In this document: positions 15,927-24,209 of the stretch, piece after piece
Layout: the number at the start of each line of letters is the position of its first letter
How positions within the stretch are numbered: the stretch's first letter is position 1
NCBI GenBank assembly: GCA_964489055.1
Contig: CAZAXF010000007.1
Span: forward strand, 11,426 to 75,425
DNA length: 64,000 bases
Direction: 5' to 3'
Source: 66-474 sp964489055
Lineage (GTDB): Bacteria > Pseudomonadota > Gammaproteobacteria > Xanthomonadales > Rhodanobacteraceae
Made by a program: the position numbers and the translations under genes
The notes under the pieces: generated by a model
The model's database searches: none
Told to the model about the DNA's origin: nothing
What the model saw: the letters and a program-made list of their open reading frames with translations, nothing else

Positions 15927-16406
15927 GTCTGGTGCCCATGCGGCGATGCGGAAACGCTAGCATCCTGGCGGCTGCCCCGCCATCGAGCAGGGGCTGGCGA
16001 CGGGCCCGGGCAGGTCGTGGGTGGCTTTGGTCCGGCCAGGTGTTCAACGTTGCGCGGTCGTGCCTGCAGCGGTTGTCGCCGTGCGCGTTCCGGGGACCGC
16101 GATCGTCACCCGGGTGACGCACAGCGGCGCCCGGAGACGTGCCTGGGCGGTGTCGCGCAGGGTGATCTCGTGAAAATGGGCCTGCCGGCGAAGCGCCGCT
16201 GCGATTCGCGCGAATCGCGGATCGCCACGGCGGGTGGGGCGATGCGCGAGGGACGGGCGCTGGATGACGTCACGTGGCCGTTTCGCGGCGGCCGCGTGGC
16301 GTGATTTTTGCTTCATCCTTGTCAGGCTGATTGCGGATCGGGGTGGCAGTGCCGGCCTGGCTGGGAGTGCCACCGTGTGTTGTTCCATCAGCAGAGGGGT
16401 GCCACC
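15927..16406. other. Non-coding region between divergent regulator and hemerythrin genes
   Basis: About 480 bases contain no ORF with convincing coding character on either strand. It must contain both divergent promoters. A short ATTTTTG-like T-rich patch occurs near 16300, but I see no clear hexamer pair. Confidence 0.4.
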
Positions 16407-16970
16407 ATGGGTCTATTCAAGCGCAAACCAGCGGAGCCGACGCCGTCACAGGCGAACGACAGTGCAGCAGCCGCGTCGCCGGACAACGTCGCCTTCATCA
16501 AGCCGGCGCCATCGGAATTCGCTCCCGGTACGGGAATCGGGTACCACCCCGACCTGATCGAGAGGTTCGAAAGTACGCATGCCGCGTTGCAGAAGCTGTT
16601 CGAGGCGATCAAGACGCATGCGACCAGGGACGAATTCAGCGAGGCGCAGAAGTCCCTGCAGGCTTTCCGGAAGACGCTCACCGGACACCTGCTGGAAGAA
16701 AACATCAAGCTGTATACCTACCTTTCGAAGTGCATGGCCGCCGATCCTGACAACAAGGAACTGATCGACAACATGAAGGCGGAGATGGGGCAGATCGGGA
16801 CCACGGTGATGCACTTCATCAAGGAATACACGAACTCCGGCATCACGCCTTTCAACAAGAAGCAGTTTCTCTCGGAACTCGATGAAATCGGCACAGTCCT
16901 CGTGGATCGCATCGAACGCGAGGAGTCGTCCCTGTACACGATGTACATGCCGCCTTCGGCGTTCCAGTAG
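16407..16970 (+). CDS. Hemerythrin-like HHE-domain protein
   Basis: 187 residues with a short, Pro/Ala-rich N-terminal extension (1-40) and then a helical domain (GYHPDLIERFESTHAALQKLFEAI, HLLEENIKLYTYL, TTVMHFIKEYT, EIGTVLVDRIEREESSLYTMY). The spaced His/Glu residues (His after GY, HAAL, HLLEE, MHFI, EREE) fit the four-helix HHE fold that binds a di-iron centre or, in degenerate members, acts as a scaffold. It is cytoplasmic, with no signal peptide. ATG 16407 is the first start in the conserved frame. It is followed by a strong hairpin at 17078-17104. Confidence 0.75.
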   Translation: MGLFKRKPAEPTPSQANDSAAAASPDNVAFIKPAPSEFAPGTGIGYHPDLIERFESTHAALQKLFEAIKTHATRDEFSEAQKSLQAFRKTLTGHLLEENIKLYTYLSKCMAADPDNKELIDNMKAEMGQIGTTVMHFIKEYTNSGITPFNKKQFLSELDEIGTVLVDRIEREESSLYTMYMPPSAFQ

Positions 16971-17077
16971 GCGGAAGGTTCGACCCGGCGAGCGGTTTCG
17001 GGCGGGATTGCCGAACCTGGCGGGGGTTCACGGCGGGCGACCTGCCCGGTCCAGTGTCCACGCCGGTTGCAGCAGAA

Positions 17078-17104
17078 CGCCCGGAACGCTTGCCGTTCCG
17101 GGCG
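17078..17104. terminator. Bidirectional terminator-like hairpin
   Basis: A perfect 11-bp stem (CGCCCGGAACG paired with CGTTCCGGGCG) encloses a 5-base loop. It lies between the convergent hemerythrin-like and OmpA-type genes and could serve both. The T-run is poor (CTTCAT on the plus strand). Confidence 0.6.
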
Positions 17105-17115
17105 CTTCATCGGAG

Positions 17116-17172
17116 GGCAGGGCGGGCACGGCCCGCCGCGCATGCTCCGGACAGGCGGACGGTGTCCGCCCT
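17116..17172. repeat. Pair of GC-rich palindromes (P1-P2), copy 1
   Basis: Two palindromes, GGCGGGCACGGCCCGCC (17121-17137) and GGCGGACGGTGTCCGCC (17154-17170), lie about 17 bases apart. The same two types recur in the opposite order at 40039-40097. They fit REP-like extragenic palindromes. Confidence 0.7.
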
Positions 17173-17198
17173 GCGCCAGTTGCACTGTGTCGACGATG

Positions 17199-17786
17199 TC
17201 AGCTTTCGCTGCCGGCGAAGTCGATCACCAGCGTGGTGCGGCGGTTCGGGGCGCCGGCGGCGTGGGTGGCGCCGGGCTTGATCTGGCGGTCGCGGGCCTC
17301 GCCGTAGCTGACCGCGCGCACCTGGCTGGCGGCCATGCCTTCGGTGTTGACCAGGTAGTTGCGCACCGCATTGGCGCGCTGCATGCCCAGGCGCTTGTTG
17401 TACGCGGCCGGACCCGCCGGGTCGGCAAATCCTTCCACGGTGACCAGCGCATCGGAATGGTGCTGCTTCATCACCTTGGCGAATTCATTGAGCTTGGCCT
17501 TGTCCTGGTCGCGCAGGGTTGCCTTGTCGAAGGCGAAGTGGGCGATGTTGTTGATCTGGATGCGTCCCTGCATGGCCGTGATCTGGGCGTCGTATTTCGC
17601 GAAATGCGATTTCATGTCCTGCGACAGCGAATTGATCTGCTGTTGCAGGTTCTGGTCGGTATTGTGCAGCTTGGCGATCTCGGCGTTGAAGTCACTGCGC
17701 TTTACGTAGTTGGTGCAGCCGGCGAAGGCCAGCGTGGCCGTGACCCCGAGGGCGAGGAACGCGATTCGATGAAATTTTCTGGACAT
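17199..17786 (-). CDS. OmpA-family lipoprotein (Pal/YiaD-like)
   Basis: 195 residues. The lipoprotein signal ends in LAFAGC (lipobox, Cys about 24). A short coiled-coil-like helix follows (LHNTDQNLQQQINSLSQDM) and then an OmpA C-terminal peptidoglycan-binding domain from about residue 85. The domain shows HFAFDKATL, VTVEGFADPAGPAAYNKRLGMQRANAVRNYL and a final RRTTLVIDF. It should anchor in the outer membrane and bind diaminopimelate in peptidoglycan. ATG 17784-17786 follows a GGAGG; the longer frame lacks a signal peptide. Confidence 0.92.
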   Translation of the reverse strand: MSRKFHRIAFLALGVTATLAFAGCTNYVKRSDFNAEIAKLHNTDQNLQQQINSLSQDMKSHFAKYDAQITAMQGRIQINNIAHFAFDKATLRDQDKAKLNEFAKVMKQHHSDALVTVEGFADPAGPAAYNKRLGMQRANAVRNYLVNTEGMAASQVRAVSYGEARDRQIKPGATHAAGAPNRRTTLVIDFAGSES

Positions 17787-17950
17787 GCTGCAGCCTCCGT
17801 GACGATCGGGTCGCACCATCCGGGAACGCGCGGCGCGACGGTGGAAGTTTCCGCCCTGCGTATTTCACCGTACCGCAAAACCGGCGTTTTCGAACGCGAT
17901 CGCGCGTAGCCGTTTTCCGCTTGTTCAGGCTCCCCCGGCCCGCGCGTCCA

Positions 17951-20224
17951 TCATTGGCGTGGTCGCAGCAGCGAGCCGAACGTCAGGTACCAGGCGTTGG
18001 CACCGTCGCTGGCATGCCCGAAGCCGAGGAACAGTGGACCGAGCACGGTGTCGACGCCGCCGAACACGTTGCCCGCGTAGATCAGCGAGCCCAGGTCGAC
18101 ATCCGAGCGCGATGCCCACACGTTGCCGGTCTCGATGCTGGCGCCGAGGTAGTAGGGCACCCCGAAGATGCGGCGCTCGCCCATGCGCCGGTAGGCAACC
18201 GCGCGCGCCACCAGCGACTGGGTGTCGAACAGGGAATTTTCCGTGTGTCCGGAAAGGTTCAGGAATCCGCCGACGAAATCCAGCGATTCCAGCGACTCGT
18301 CGAAGCGATCGCCACCGTGCGAACTGGCGGCGTGCAGCCCCAGCAGCACGGTGTAGCGCTTGAACGCGGCGGAACCGAAATTGAGCGCCCAGTCGCCGGT
18401 GAAGCGTACCGCGTTGCCGTTGACGTAGCCGCCGAGCACACGCCGGTACGCCTCGTATTCAAGCTGCATGCGGCTGCCGCGGGTGGGGAAGTCGGCGTTG
18501 TCCAGGGTGTCCCAGGTGGCGCCGAAGCGCATGCTGGTCCAGTTGCTGCGTTCGTCGGGAAATATGTCGGGCATGCCAACCAGCAGCGTGGCATGGTCGT
18601 AGCCGCGTGCGAGGCGCGTGGACAACTGCCAGCGCGGGTCCGGCGAAATGCCCAGGGTCACGCCCAGGCGCGAGCGGTGGAACCGGTACTCGGCCAGCTC
18701 GCGGTTGTCCACGTAGATCGGGATGGTTTCCGAACGCAGCATGAAGTCCGGCATCACGAATCCTTCGCCGAGGGTGCCGATGGGCTGGTAGAACTCCGAG
18801 TAGAGGCCGGTGATGCGGCCCAGCCAGATGCCGTTGGTCCAGCGCGCGCCGTAGTCGTTGATGTCGGTGGCGGTGAGCTGGGCCGACACGGTGTACTGGG
18901 CGTGGCCGGCGAAGTCGTCGCTGAGCTGCAGGCCCACCTTGCCGAACAGCGGGCCCCAGGGCTTGTCCTGGGTGCTTATCTGGATGCCGCGCTCGCCGTC
19001 GCGTTCCACCGGGCGCCAGCCCACGATCGCGTAACGGCCTCCGCCGTACAGGGTCGATACCTGCCGTTCGATCTCATCGACGTCCAGCGGCTTGCCGATG
19101 TCCCTGCCCATGCGCTTTTTGACCACGCGGTCGTCCTGCGCATCGCCGTCAACGACCTGGACGAACTGCACCAGCCCCGGATCGAAATCGCGCTTGCGGT
19201 GCGCTTCGCGCCACGCTGTCCAGCGCGCAGGGCTTTCGCTGAACTGCTTCAGTTGGGGAATCATGGCCTCGGCGGCCTCGCGCCCGATCTGCATCGCGCG
19301 CTGGGCGTCGTCGAAGTCGGCCGCGGAAATGTCATGCAGGTTCGGCTTGATCAGGAGATCGTGTGGCCCCAGCGAACGCACTTGCCGGGCAGTGCTTTCG
19401 CGCGTGGCCACGCCCAGCATCTGGCTCATCACCGCCAGCGGGTTGGTCAGGTCCTTTTCCGGCTTCAGCGGGGTGCCGACTTCGACCACGATCAGGCGCG
19501 TCGCGCCCATGCGGCGCGCGACATCCACCGGCACGTTGTCGACGATGCCGCCATCGACCAGCAACTGGCCCTCGTAGCGGATCGGCGCGAATGCGCCGGG
19601 GACCGACATGCTGGCGCGCACCGCCAGCGCGAGGTCGCCGTGGTCCAGCACCGTCGGTTTGCCGGTGCCGAGGTTGGCCGCGACGCCGCGGAACGGAATG
19701 TTGAGCTGGTCGAAGGAGTCGACGTGCCAGGCCGGCAGCAGCAACCGCCGCAGCAGCATCAGCAGCTTCTGGCCCTGCACCAGCCCGGTCGGCATCACCA
19801 CCTTGCCGTTGCGGAAACCGATTTCCAGGTTCAGCAGGTAGCGGAAGTCGGCGTTCTTGCGCCACATCGGTTGTTCCGGCCGCGGCGGGTTGTCGTTGAA
19901 CAGGTTCTTCCAGTCCAGGCCGCCCAGGATCCTGCGCATCTCCTCCGGCGTGTAGCCCACGGCGTACATCGAGCCGACGATCGAGCCCATGCTGGTGCCG
20001 GCGATCACGCAGATCGGAATGTGTTCACGCTCGAGCACCTGCAGCACGCCGATGTGCGCAGCGCCGCGCGCGCCGCCGCCGCCCAGCACCAGGCCGATGC
20101 AGTCGCGGTGCGTCTGGGGCGTCGGTGGGGCTCGCTGCGCGGCCCGCGTGGCGGTCGGCGTGGCGAGCAACGCCAGTACGGCGGCCACAAGGAACGCGTG
20201 GAAGCGGGATCCGAAGCCTGCCAT
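17951..20224 (-). CDS. Patatin-like phospholipase with POTRA and outer-membrane barrel (PlpD-like, type Vd)
   Basis: 757 residues. A signal peptide (about 1-28) precedes the patatin domain with oxyanion loop GGGGARGAAHIGVL, nucleophile elbow GTSMGS and catalytic Asp in DGGIVDNVPV. After about residue 330 come a POTRA-like segment (ERQVSTLYGGGRYAIVGWRPVE) and a C-terminal beta-barrel of the Omp85/bacterial surface antigen type, ending LTFGSLLRPRQ. This order is that of PlpD-type patatins, which place an A1/A2 phospholipase on or through the outer membrane. ATG 20222-20224 is chosen because it starts the signal peptide; the frame is open further upstream but without coding character. Confidence 0.92.
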   Translation of the reverse strand: MAGFGSRFHAFLVAAVLALLATPTATRAAQRAPPTPQTHRDCIGLVLGGGGARGAAHIGVLQVLEREHIPICVIAGTSMGSIVGSMYAVGYTPEEMRRILGGLDWKNLFNDNPPRPEQPMWRKNADFRYLLNLEIGFRNGKVVMPTGLVQGQKLLMLLRRLLLPAWHVDSFDQLNIPFRGVAANLGTGKPTVLDHGDLALAVRASMSVPGAFAPIRYEGQLLVDGGIVDNVPVDVARRMGATRLIVVEVGTPLKPEKDLTNPLAVMSQMLGVATRESTARQVRSLGPHDLLIKPNLHDISAADFDDAQRAMQIGREAAEAMIPQLKQFSESPARWTAWREAHRKRDFDPGLVQFVQVVDGDAQDDRVVKKRMGRDIGKPLDVDEIERQVSTLYGGGRYAIVGWRPVERDGERGIQISTQDKPWGPLFGKVGLQLSDDFAGHAQYTVSAQLTATDINDYGARWTNGIWLGRITGLYSEFYQPIGTLGEGFVMPDFMLRSETIPIYVDNRELAEYRFHRSRLGVTLGISPDPRWQLSTRLARGYDHATLLVGMPDIFPDERSNWTSMRFGATWDTLDNADFPTRGSRMQLEYEAYRRVLGGYVNGNAVRFTGDWALNFGSAAFKRYTVLLGLHAASSHGGDRFDESLESLDFVGGFLNLSGHTENSLFDTQSLVARAVAYRRMGERRIFGVPYYLGASIETGNVWASRSDVDLGSLIYAGNVFGGVDTVLGPLFLGFGHASDGANAWYLTFGSLLRPRQ

Positions 20225-20385
20225 GGTCGTTTTCCCGATGGTGTGCAAACGAATCCCGTGAGCGCGGTGATGCGCATCACGGGTCTGGGAACACTGCGTA
20301 TCCGGCGGGCTGGCGGTTGTCAAGCCATGCACCTTCGCGCCGCAGCCCGACCCATGCCGGTGTGATCGCGTTCCCCGCACCGCCG

Positions 20386-21237
20386 CTACTTCCAGAGCCG
20401 GGCGACGCCGATGCCCCAGGTGACCTGGGTGGCGCAGCCGTGCTGGCGCACCCAGGGACTGTCCGCGGCGTTGCCGCGCAGGTGCTGCCAGTAGGCGCCG
20501 CCACCGACCAGCCACTTCGCGTGTACCAGCACGCCTGCGCCAATCCAGAAGTCCTGGCTGCTCCTGCCGCCACCGGGCTGGTAGGCGGTCAAACCGCTGG
20601 CCAGGCTGTCGGCGGGGGTGATGCCGTAGAAGCTGCGCATGGTCCGGCCGTCGATGAAATTGACCGACCCGCCCACGCCAACCAGCGCGCGGCGACTCAC
20701 GGGCGTAAGGAAGTGTCCGCCGATCGACGCACGCATGCCATCGCGATTGCCGAAGCCGGACGACACGCTGGTCGACGCGCGCAATTTCCACGGCACGGCA
20801 CCCTTGCCGGACCAGCCGTAGCTGACAAAGGCGCCGACTTCCACCGCGTCGTTTATCTCGTGCAGCTTGCGCACCACCGGATCGTCGGCGTCCTTGCGTC
20901 CGAAGCGGTAGCGCAGCAATGCACCGGCATGCAGCGCGCGGTCATTGACAAGGTTCACGCTGATGAGCGGCCCGAGCACGGAGACATAGCGGTGGCTGTC
21001 CGGCAACTGGTAGCGCAGCACCGGCGCGGCCTTGACGCTCCGGGAATCCGCGCCGACGTAGTCGGGCGTCGAACCGACGCCGATGCCGATCATGTTCGGG
21101 AAGCCGGCCACCTGCGGAAGACCGCTCTTTCCGATGTTCTGTGCCATCGTCGCGCCCGGCAGCATGCACGCCGTCGCCAGCACGGCGATCATGAAGCCGC
21201 GGACGCGGGCGCTGGAATGGTCACGGATGACGGTCAT
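20386..21237 (-). CDS. MipA/OmpV-family outer membrane protein
   Basis: 283 residues. A signal peptide ends at ATMA-Q near residue 32. The rest is made of alternating amphipathic strands (IGIGVGSTPDYVGADSRSVKAAPVLRY, ALLRYRFGRKDADDPVV) and ends in an aromatic-like ARLWK. GVGSTPDYVGAD is the family's N-terminal signature. MipA acts as a scaffold for murein synthases in E. coli; OmpV relatives are porin-like, so the role here is open. It lies between the patatin gene and the Ntn hydrolase gene on the same strand. The gap to each is about 50-160 bases. Confidence 0.85.
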   Translation of the reverse strand: MTVIRDHSSARVRGFMIAVLATACMLPGATMAQNIGKSGLPQVAGFPNMIGIGVGSTPDYVGADSRSVKAAPVLRYQLPDSHRYVSVLGPLISVNLVNDRALHAGALLRYRFGRKDADDPVVRKLHEINDAVEVGAFVSYGWSGKGAVPWKLRASTSVSSGFGNRDGMRASIGGHFLTPVSRRALVGVGGSVNFIDGRTMRSFYGITPADSLASGLTAYQPGGGRSSQDFWIGAGVLVHAKWLVGGGAYWQHLRGNAADSPWVRQHGCATQVTWGIGVARLWK

Positions 21238-21284
21238 GTCGCGGCCTCGTTGGTGGTGCGTGGTTTCCGGTTGTGCCCGATCCT

Positions 21285-22400
21285 TCATGGCGCGACCGGT
21301 TTCGCGGCGGCCAGCAGGTCGGTTGCATCCGGAACGCCCTTGTCGAGCGTGGCGAGCGGCAGCAGGCGCATGCCCTCGACACCGGCGAGGCGCGCAAGGT
21401 CGATCGTGGCGTAGTTGAGGCTGGCGTATGTGCGCAGGTGGAAGCGCGTGCGCTCCAGGTCCGAGAGGCTGGTCCAGGACGTGAATTCGGTGCTGAACTT
21501 CGCCTCGTCCTTGCCGAAGGCGCTGAGGTCCATCCGCTCGCCGGCGCCGCCGACCGCGTCGATGGTGATGCCGCGCGGGCGGTCGAAGTTGTTCATGATG
21601 TGCGCGAGCGTGCCCAGCGAGGCGTCGGGGTCGGACACCTTCTCGGCGAACTGGCTGTAGTACACCGCGCGCACGAAACGCCCCACCGAAGTCTGCGAGC
21701 TCGGCAGGCCCGCGGTGGCGATGCCCGAATCGGGCTGGTTCACGGTCAGCGCGCCGAAGGTCGTGGTGGACTGGTCGCGGTTGTCGAGGAAGGTGTAGTT
21801 GGCGAGGTTGGTGAGGTGCCAGGGAAACGCCGGGCCGTTGGTCATCACGCCGACCGGGTTGTCGTGGATGGCCAGTTGGCCCTGGTCGAACTCGAGCACG
21901 ATCGAGGCGCCGGTGCGGTCGTGCACGACCCAGTGGAACGGCGGCTCCCTGCCGCCGAGCACGGGCAAGGGTTCCAGCACCACGGGTTGTTCGGCGAGCG
22001 CGGCCTTGACCTCGGCGACGCTGGCGAAGCGTCCCAGCACCCAGGAACCGAGATCGACCGCCGACAGCACCCGCCGCGTCATCTGCATCTGCCCGGCGCC
22101 GTTGCCGCCCGATGGATAGGCCAGCAGGCTGAAGGTGAGCCCGGCGTCGTTCATGCCCTCGACGATCTTGAAGTCATCCGGTCCGAGCGGGGCGTCGGCG
22201 GCGGGCACCCGGTCGGGCATCGTGACGGCCACGATCGCGTGCTGCGCGGTCCAGGCCAGGGGTTCGTTGCCGGTTTCGGAGCGGAACGCGTGGCTGGCAG
22301 GAAACAGCACGAGCTGGTAGGGCAGTTCCTGGCTGAGTTCCAGCGTGCGGCCGTAGTAGATCGCACCGTTGGCGTTGGTGTAGGTGAGCGAGGTGCACAT
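21285..22400 (-). CDS. Choloylglycine hydrolase/penicillin acylase family Ntn hydrolase
   Basis: 371 residues. The protein begins MCTSLTY, which places the catalytic Cys at position 2 after Met removal, and this fixes the start at 22398-22400. Arg18 in YGRTLE, the VMTNGPAFPWHLTNL segment and SSQTSVGRFVRAVYY fit the choloylglycine hydrolase/YxeI fold. The family cleaves linear amides such as conjugated bile salts, penicillin V or acyl-homoserine lactones. In environmental bacteria the last two are more likely. With no signal peptide it is cytoplasmic. The substrate cannot be told from sequence. Confidence 0.88.
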   Translation of the reverse strand: MCTSLTYTNANGAIYYGRTLELSQELPYQLVLFPASHAFRSETGNEPLAWTAQHAIVAVTMPDRVPAADAPLGPDDFKIVEGMNDAGLTFSLLAYPSGGNGAGQMQMTRRVLSAVDLGSWVLGRFASVAEVKAALAEQPVVLEPLPVLGGREPPFHWVVHDRTGASIVLEFDQGQLAIHDNPVGVMTNGPAFPWHLTNLANYTFLDNRDQSTTTFGALTVNQPDSGIATAGLPSSQTSVGRFVRAVYYSQFAEKVSDPDASLGTLAHIMNNFDRPRGITIDAVGGAGERMDLSAFGKDEAKFSTEFTSWTSLSDLERTRFHLRTYASLNYATIDLARLAGVEGMRLLPLATLDKGVPDATDLLAAAKPVAP

Positions 22401-22477
22401 GTCAGCGGACTCCGTTGAAGATGGATGGCGGGCGGTCAACCGTTGGCGGCGGCTGCTGCAACGCAAACCCTGGCTCC

Positions 22478-22510
22478 CTCTCCCCCAACGGCTGCATCGT
22501 TGGGGGAGAG
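22478..22510. repeat. Perfect hairpin, CTCTCCCCCAACG arms
   Basis: A perfect 13-bp inverted repeat (CTCTCCCCCAACG and CGTTGGGGGAGAG) has a 7-base loop. It lies in the 294-base gap between the Ntn hydrolase and TolC-like genes. A related CCCAACCCTCGCCC segment occurs near 22628. It resembles dispersed extragenic palindromes rather than a standard terminator, because there is no T-run. Nothing else is apparent in the gap. Confidence 0.6.
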
Positions 22511-22694
22511 CGCCGGGGCGAGGAGGCAATCCGGCATCGCGCGCGGCCTCTTCCATTCGATCGTGGGGTGTGGCGCTTCCTGCTCCGGATATGGGCCACG
22601 GAATCGCGCAACCTCGGCCTCCTCACCCAACCCTCGCCCCCGCAACGGGTTGCTGGGGATCGGGCTTTGCGCAGGTGTGGCGTGGGCAGCGCGG

Positions 22695-24209
22695 TCATGG
22701 CGCACCGTCCGGCGAGCCGATGGCCAGCGCCAGCGTGGCGGCCGCCGACAGCGCGGCGCTGTGGGCGTCGCTGGCGGCATTGCGCGCGGCGTTGAGCTGG
22801 ATTTCAGCGCTGTTGAGTTCGGTGAGGTTGCCCACGCCGTTGCGGTAGGCCGCCAGCGCGGCGTCGAAGGTGGTCTGGCTGGCCGCCTGCAACGCCGAGG
22901 CCGCGTGCCAGGCTTCCAGGCTCGAACGCAGCGTGTTGGTCGCGCGCACCACCTGGCGGGCGGCGGCCTGGCGCACCTGGTCGAGCTTCAGTTCGGCATT
23001 GTGCGCGGCCAGCTTCGCGCGCCCGACCTGTGCCGCGCGCATGCCGCCGTCGTACAGCGGCACGGTGACGCCGAGGAAGATTCCGCCGGCCCAGCCGCTG
23101 TCGCGGAAATTGACCGTGGGCAGGCCCTGGCCGAACACCGGCGTGGGACTGATCCCGAGGTTGTTGCGGTAGTGGCCTTCGTTGGCATAGAGGAAAACCC
23201 TGGGCAGGAACGCCGCCTTGGCCGCGCGTACCTGTGCCTCGGCGAGCTTGACGCCCGAAGCGGCGGCGAGCACGTCCGGACGGCGCGAAAGCGCGTCGCG
23301 GATGACCTGGTCGAGCGAAGCGGAAGACTCGGCGGGCAGCTTGCGCTCGCCGAGATCCACGATGCCGATCTTCGTCAGCGGCGACACGCCGACCGCCGCC
23401 AGCAGGTCCTGGTAGGCGTTTTCCTCGTTGCCGCGGCTGGTGACCACGGCGAGTCTGGCCTGCGCGGTGGCCTGGTGCGCCTGCGCGGTTTCCATCACGG
23501 TGGCCACGCCGCGCCGGTGGCGCGCATCGGCGGCATCCTCGATGACTTTCGCGTTCTTCAGCGACGCCGCGGCGGTGGCGACGCGGGCGCGTGCCGCCTG
23601 GTACGCGTAGAAGGCGACACTGACGTCGTGGATCACCTTCTGGTGGGCGGCGCTGAAGGTGATGTTGGAAATGGCCGAGCCCTCGCGGGCGGCATCGACC
23701 AGTGCCTTGCGCTCGCCGAAATCGAACAGCAGCCACTGCAGCGACACGAAGGCCGCGGACCCGTTGCCGCTGGTGTTGCCGAGGATGCCTTCGTGGCTGC
23801 CGCTGTGGTGGCCGGCCAGCGCGCTGGCCGCGAGGTGCGGCAGGTAGGCACTTCTGGCGATGCCGGTCGCGAGCGCCGCGCGCCGCGCATCGTTCCACGC
23901 CACCCGGGTCGCGGGATTGAGCGATTCGGCCAGGTCGATCAGTTCGGCCAGCGTGTAGGGCTGCGTGCGTTCGGGCAGCACTTTCCCGGGCACTTCGGCC
24001 AATGCGTGGTTGGCGGGCAGCGTCCAGGTGCCGGCACTGCTGGCGGCCGCGGCTGGCGTGGCGCCGGCGATGATGCCGCCGTGCGCGTCGGTCTGCGGCG
24101 TCCACGGCCGGTCCGGCCTTGGCGGCGCCATGTCCACGGCCGTGGTGGCGCAGCCCGCCAGCAGCAGGCACAGCGCGGCGATCCACGGGGCGTCATTCCG
24201 GCAGCGCAT
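22695..24209 (-). CDS. TolC-family outer membrane efflux lipoprotein (MdtP-like)
   Basis: 504 residues. A lipoprotein signal ends LLAGCATT (Cys about 20). Two repeats of long helices with TolC-type strands follow: LAELIDLAESLNPATRVAWNDARRAA, FGERKALVDAAREGSAISNITFSAAHQKVIHDV, and in the second half VTVPLYDGGMRAAQVGRAKLAAHNAELKLDQVRQ. It forms the outer membrane channel of the efflux system encoded upstream. Its start overlaps the end of the FUSC gene by 17 bases, so translation is probably coupled. It is last in the four-gene operon. Confidence 0.92.
   Translation of the reverse strand: MRCRNDAPWIAALCLLLAGCATTAVDMAPPRPDRPWTPQTDAHGGIIAGATPAAAASSAGTWTLPANHALAEVPGKVLPERTQPYTLAELIDLAESLNPATRVAWNDARRAALATGIARSAYLPHLAASALAGHHSGSHEGILGNTSGNGSAAFVSLQWLLFDFGERKALVDAAREGSAISNITFSAAHQKVIHDVSVAFYAYQAARARVATAAASLKNAKVIEDAADARHRRGVATVMETAQAHQATAQARLAVVTSRGNEENAYQDLLAAVGVSPLTKIGIVDLGERKLPAESSASLDQVIRDALSRRPDVLAAASGVKLAEAQVRAAKAAFLPRVFLYANEGHYRNNLGISPTPVFGQGLPTVNFRDSGWAGGIFLGVTVPLYDGGMRAAQVGRAKLAAHNAELKLDQVRQAAARQVVRATNTLRSSLEAWHAASALQAASQTTFDAALAAYRNGVGNLTELNSAEIQLNAARNAASDAHSAALSAAATLALAIGSPDGAP

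Noticed and set aside
17921..20365. 814-codon frame opposite the patatin gene
   Set aside because: Antisense shadow; patatin, POTRA and barrel features are on the minus strand.
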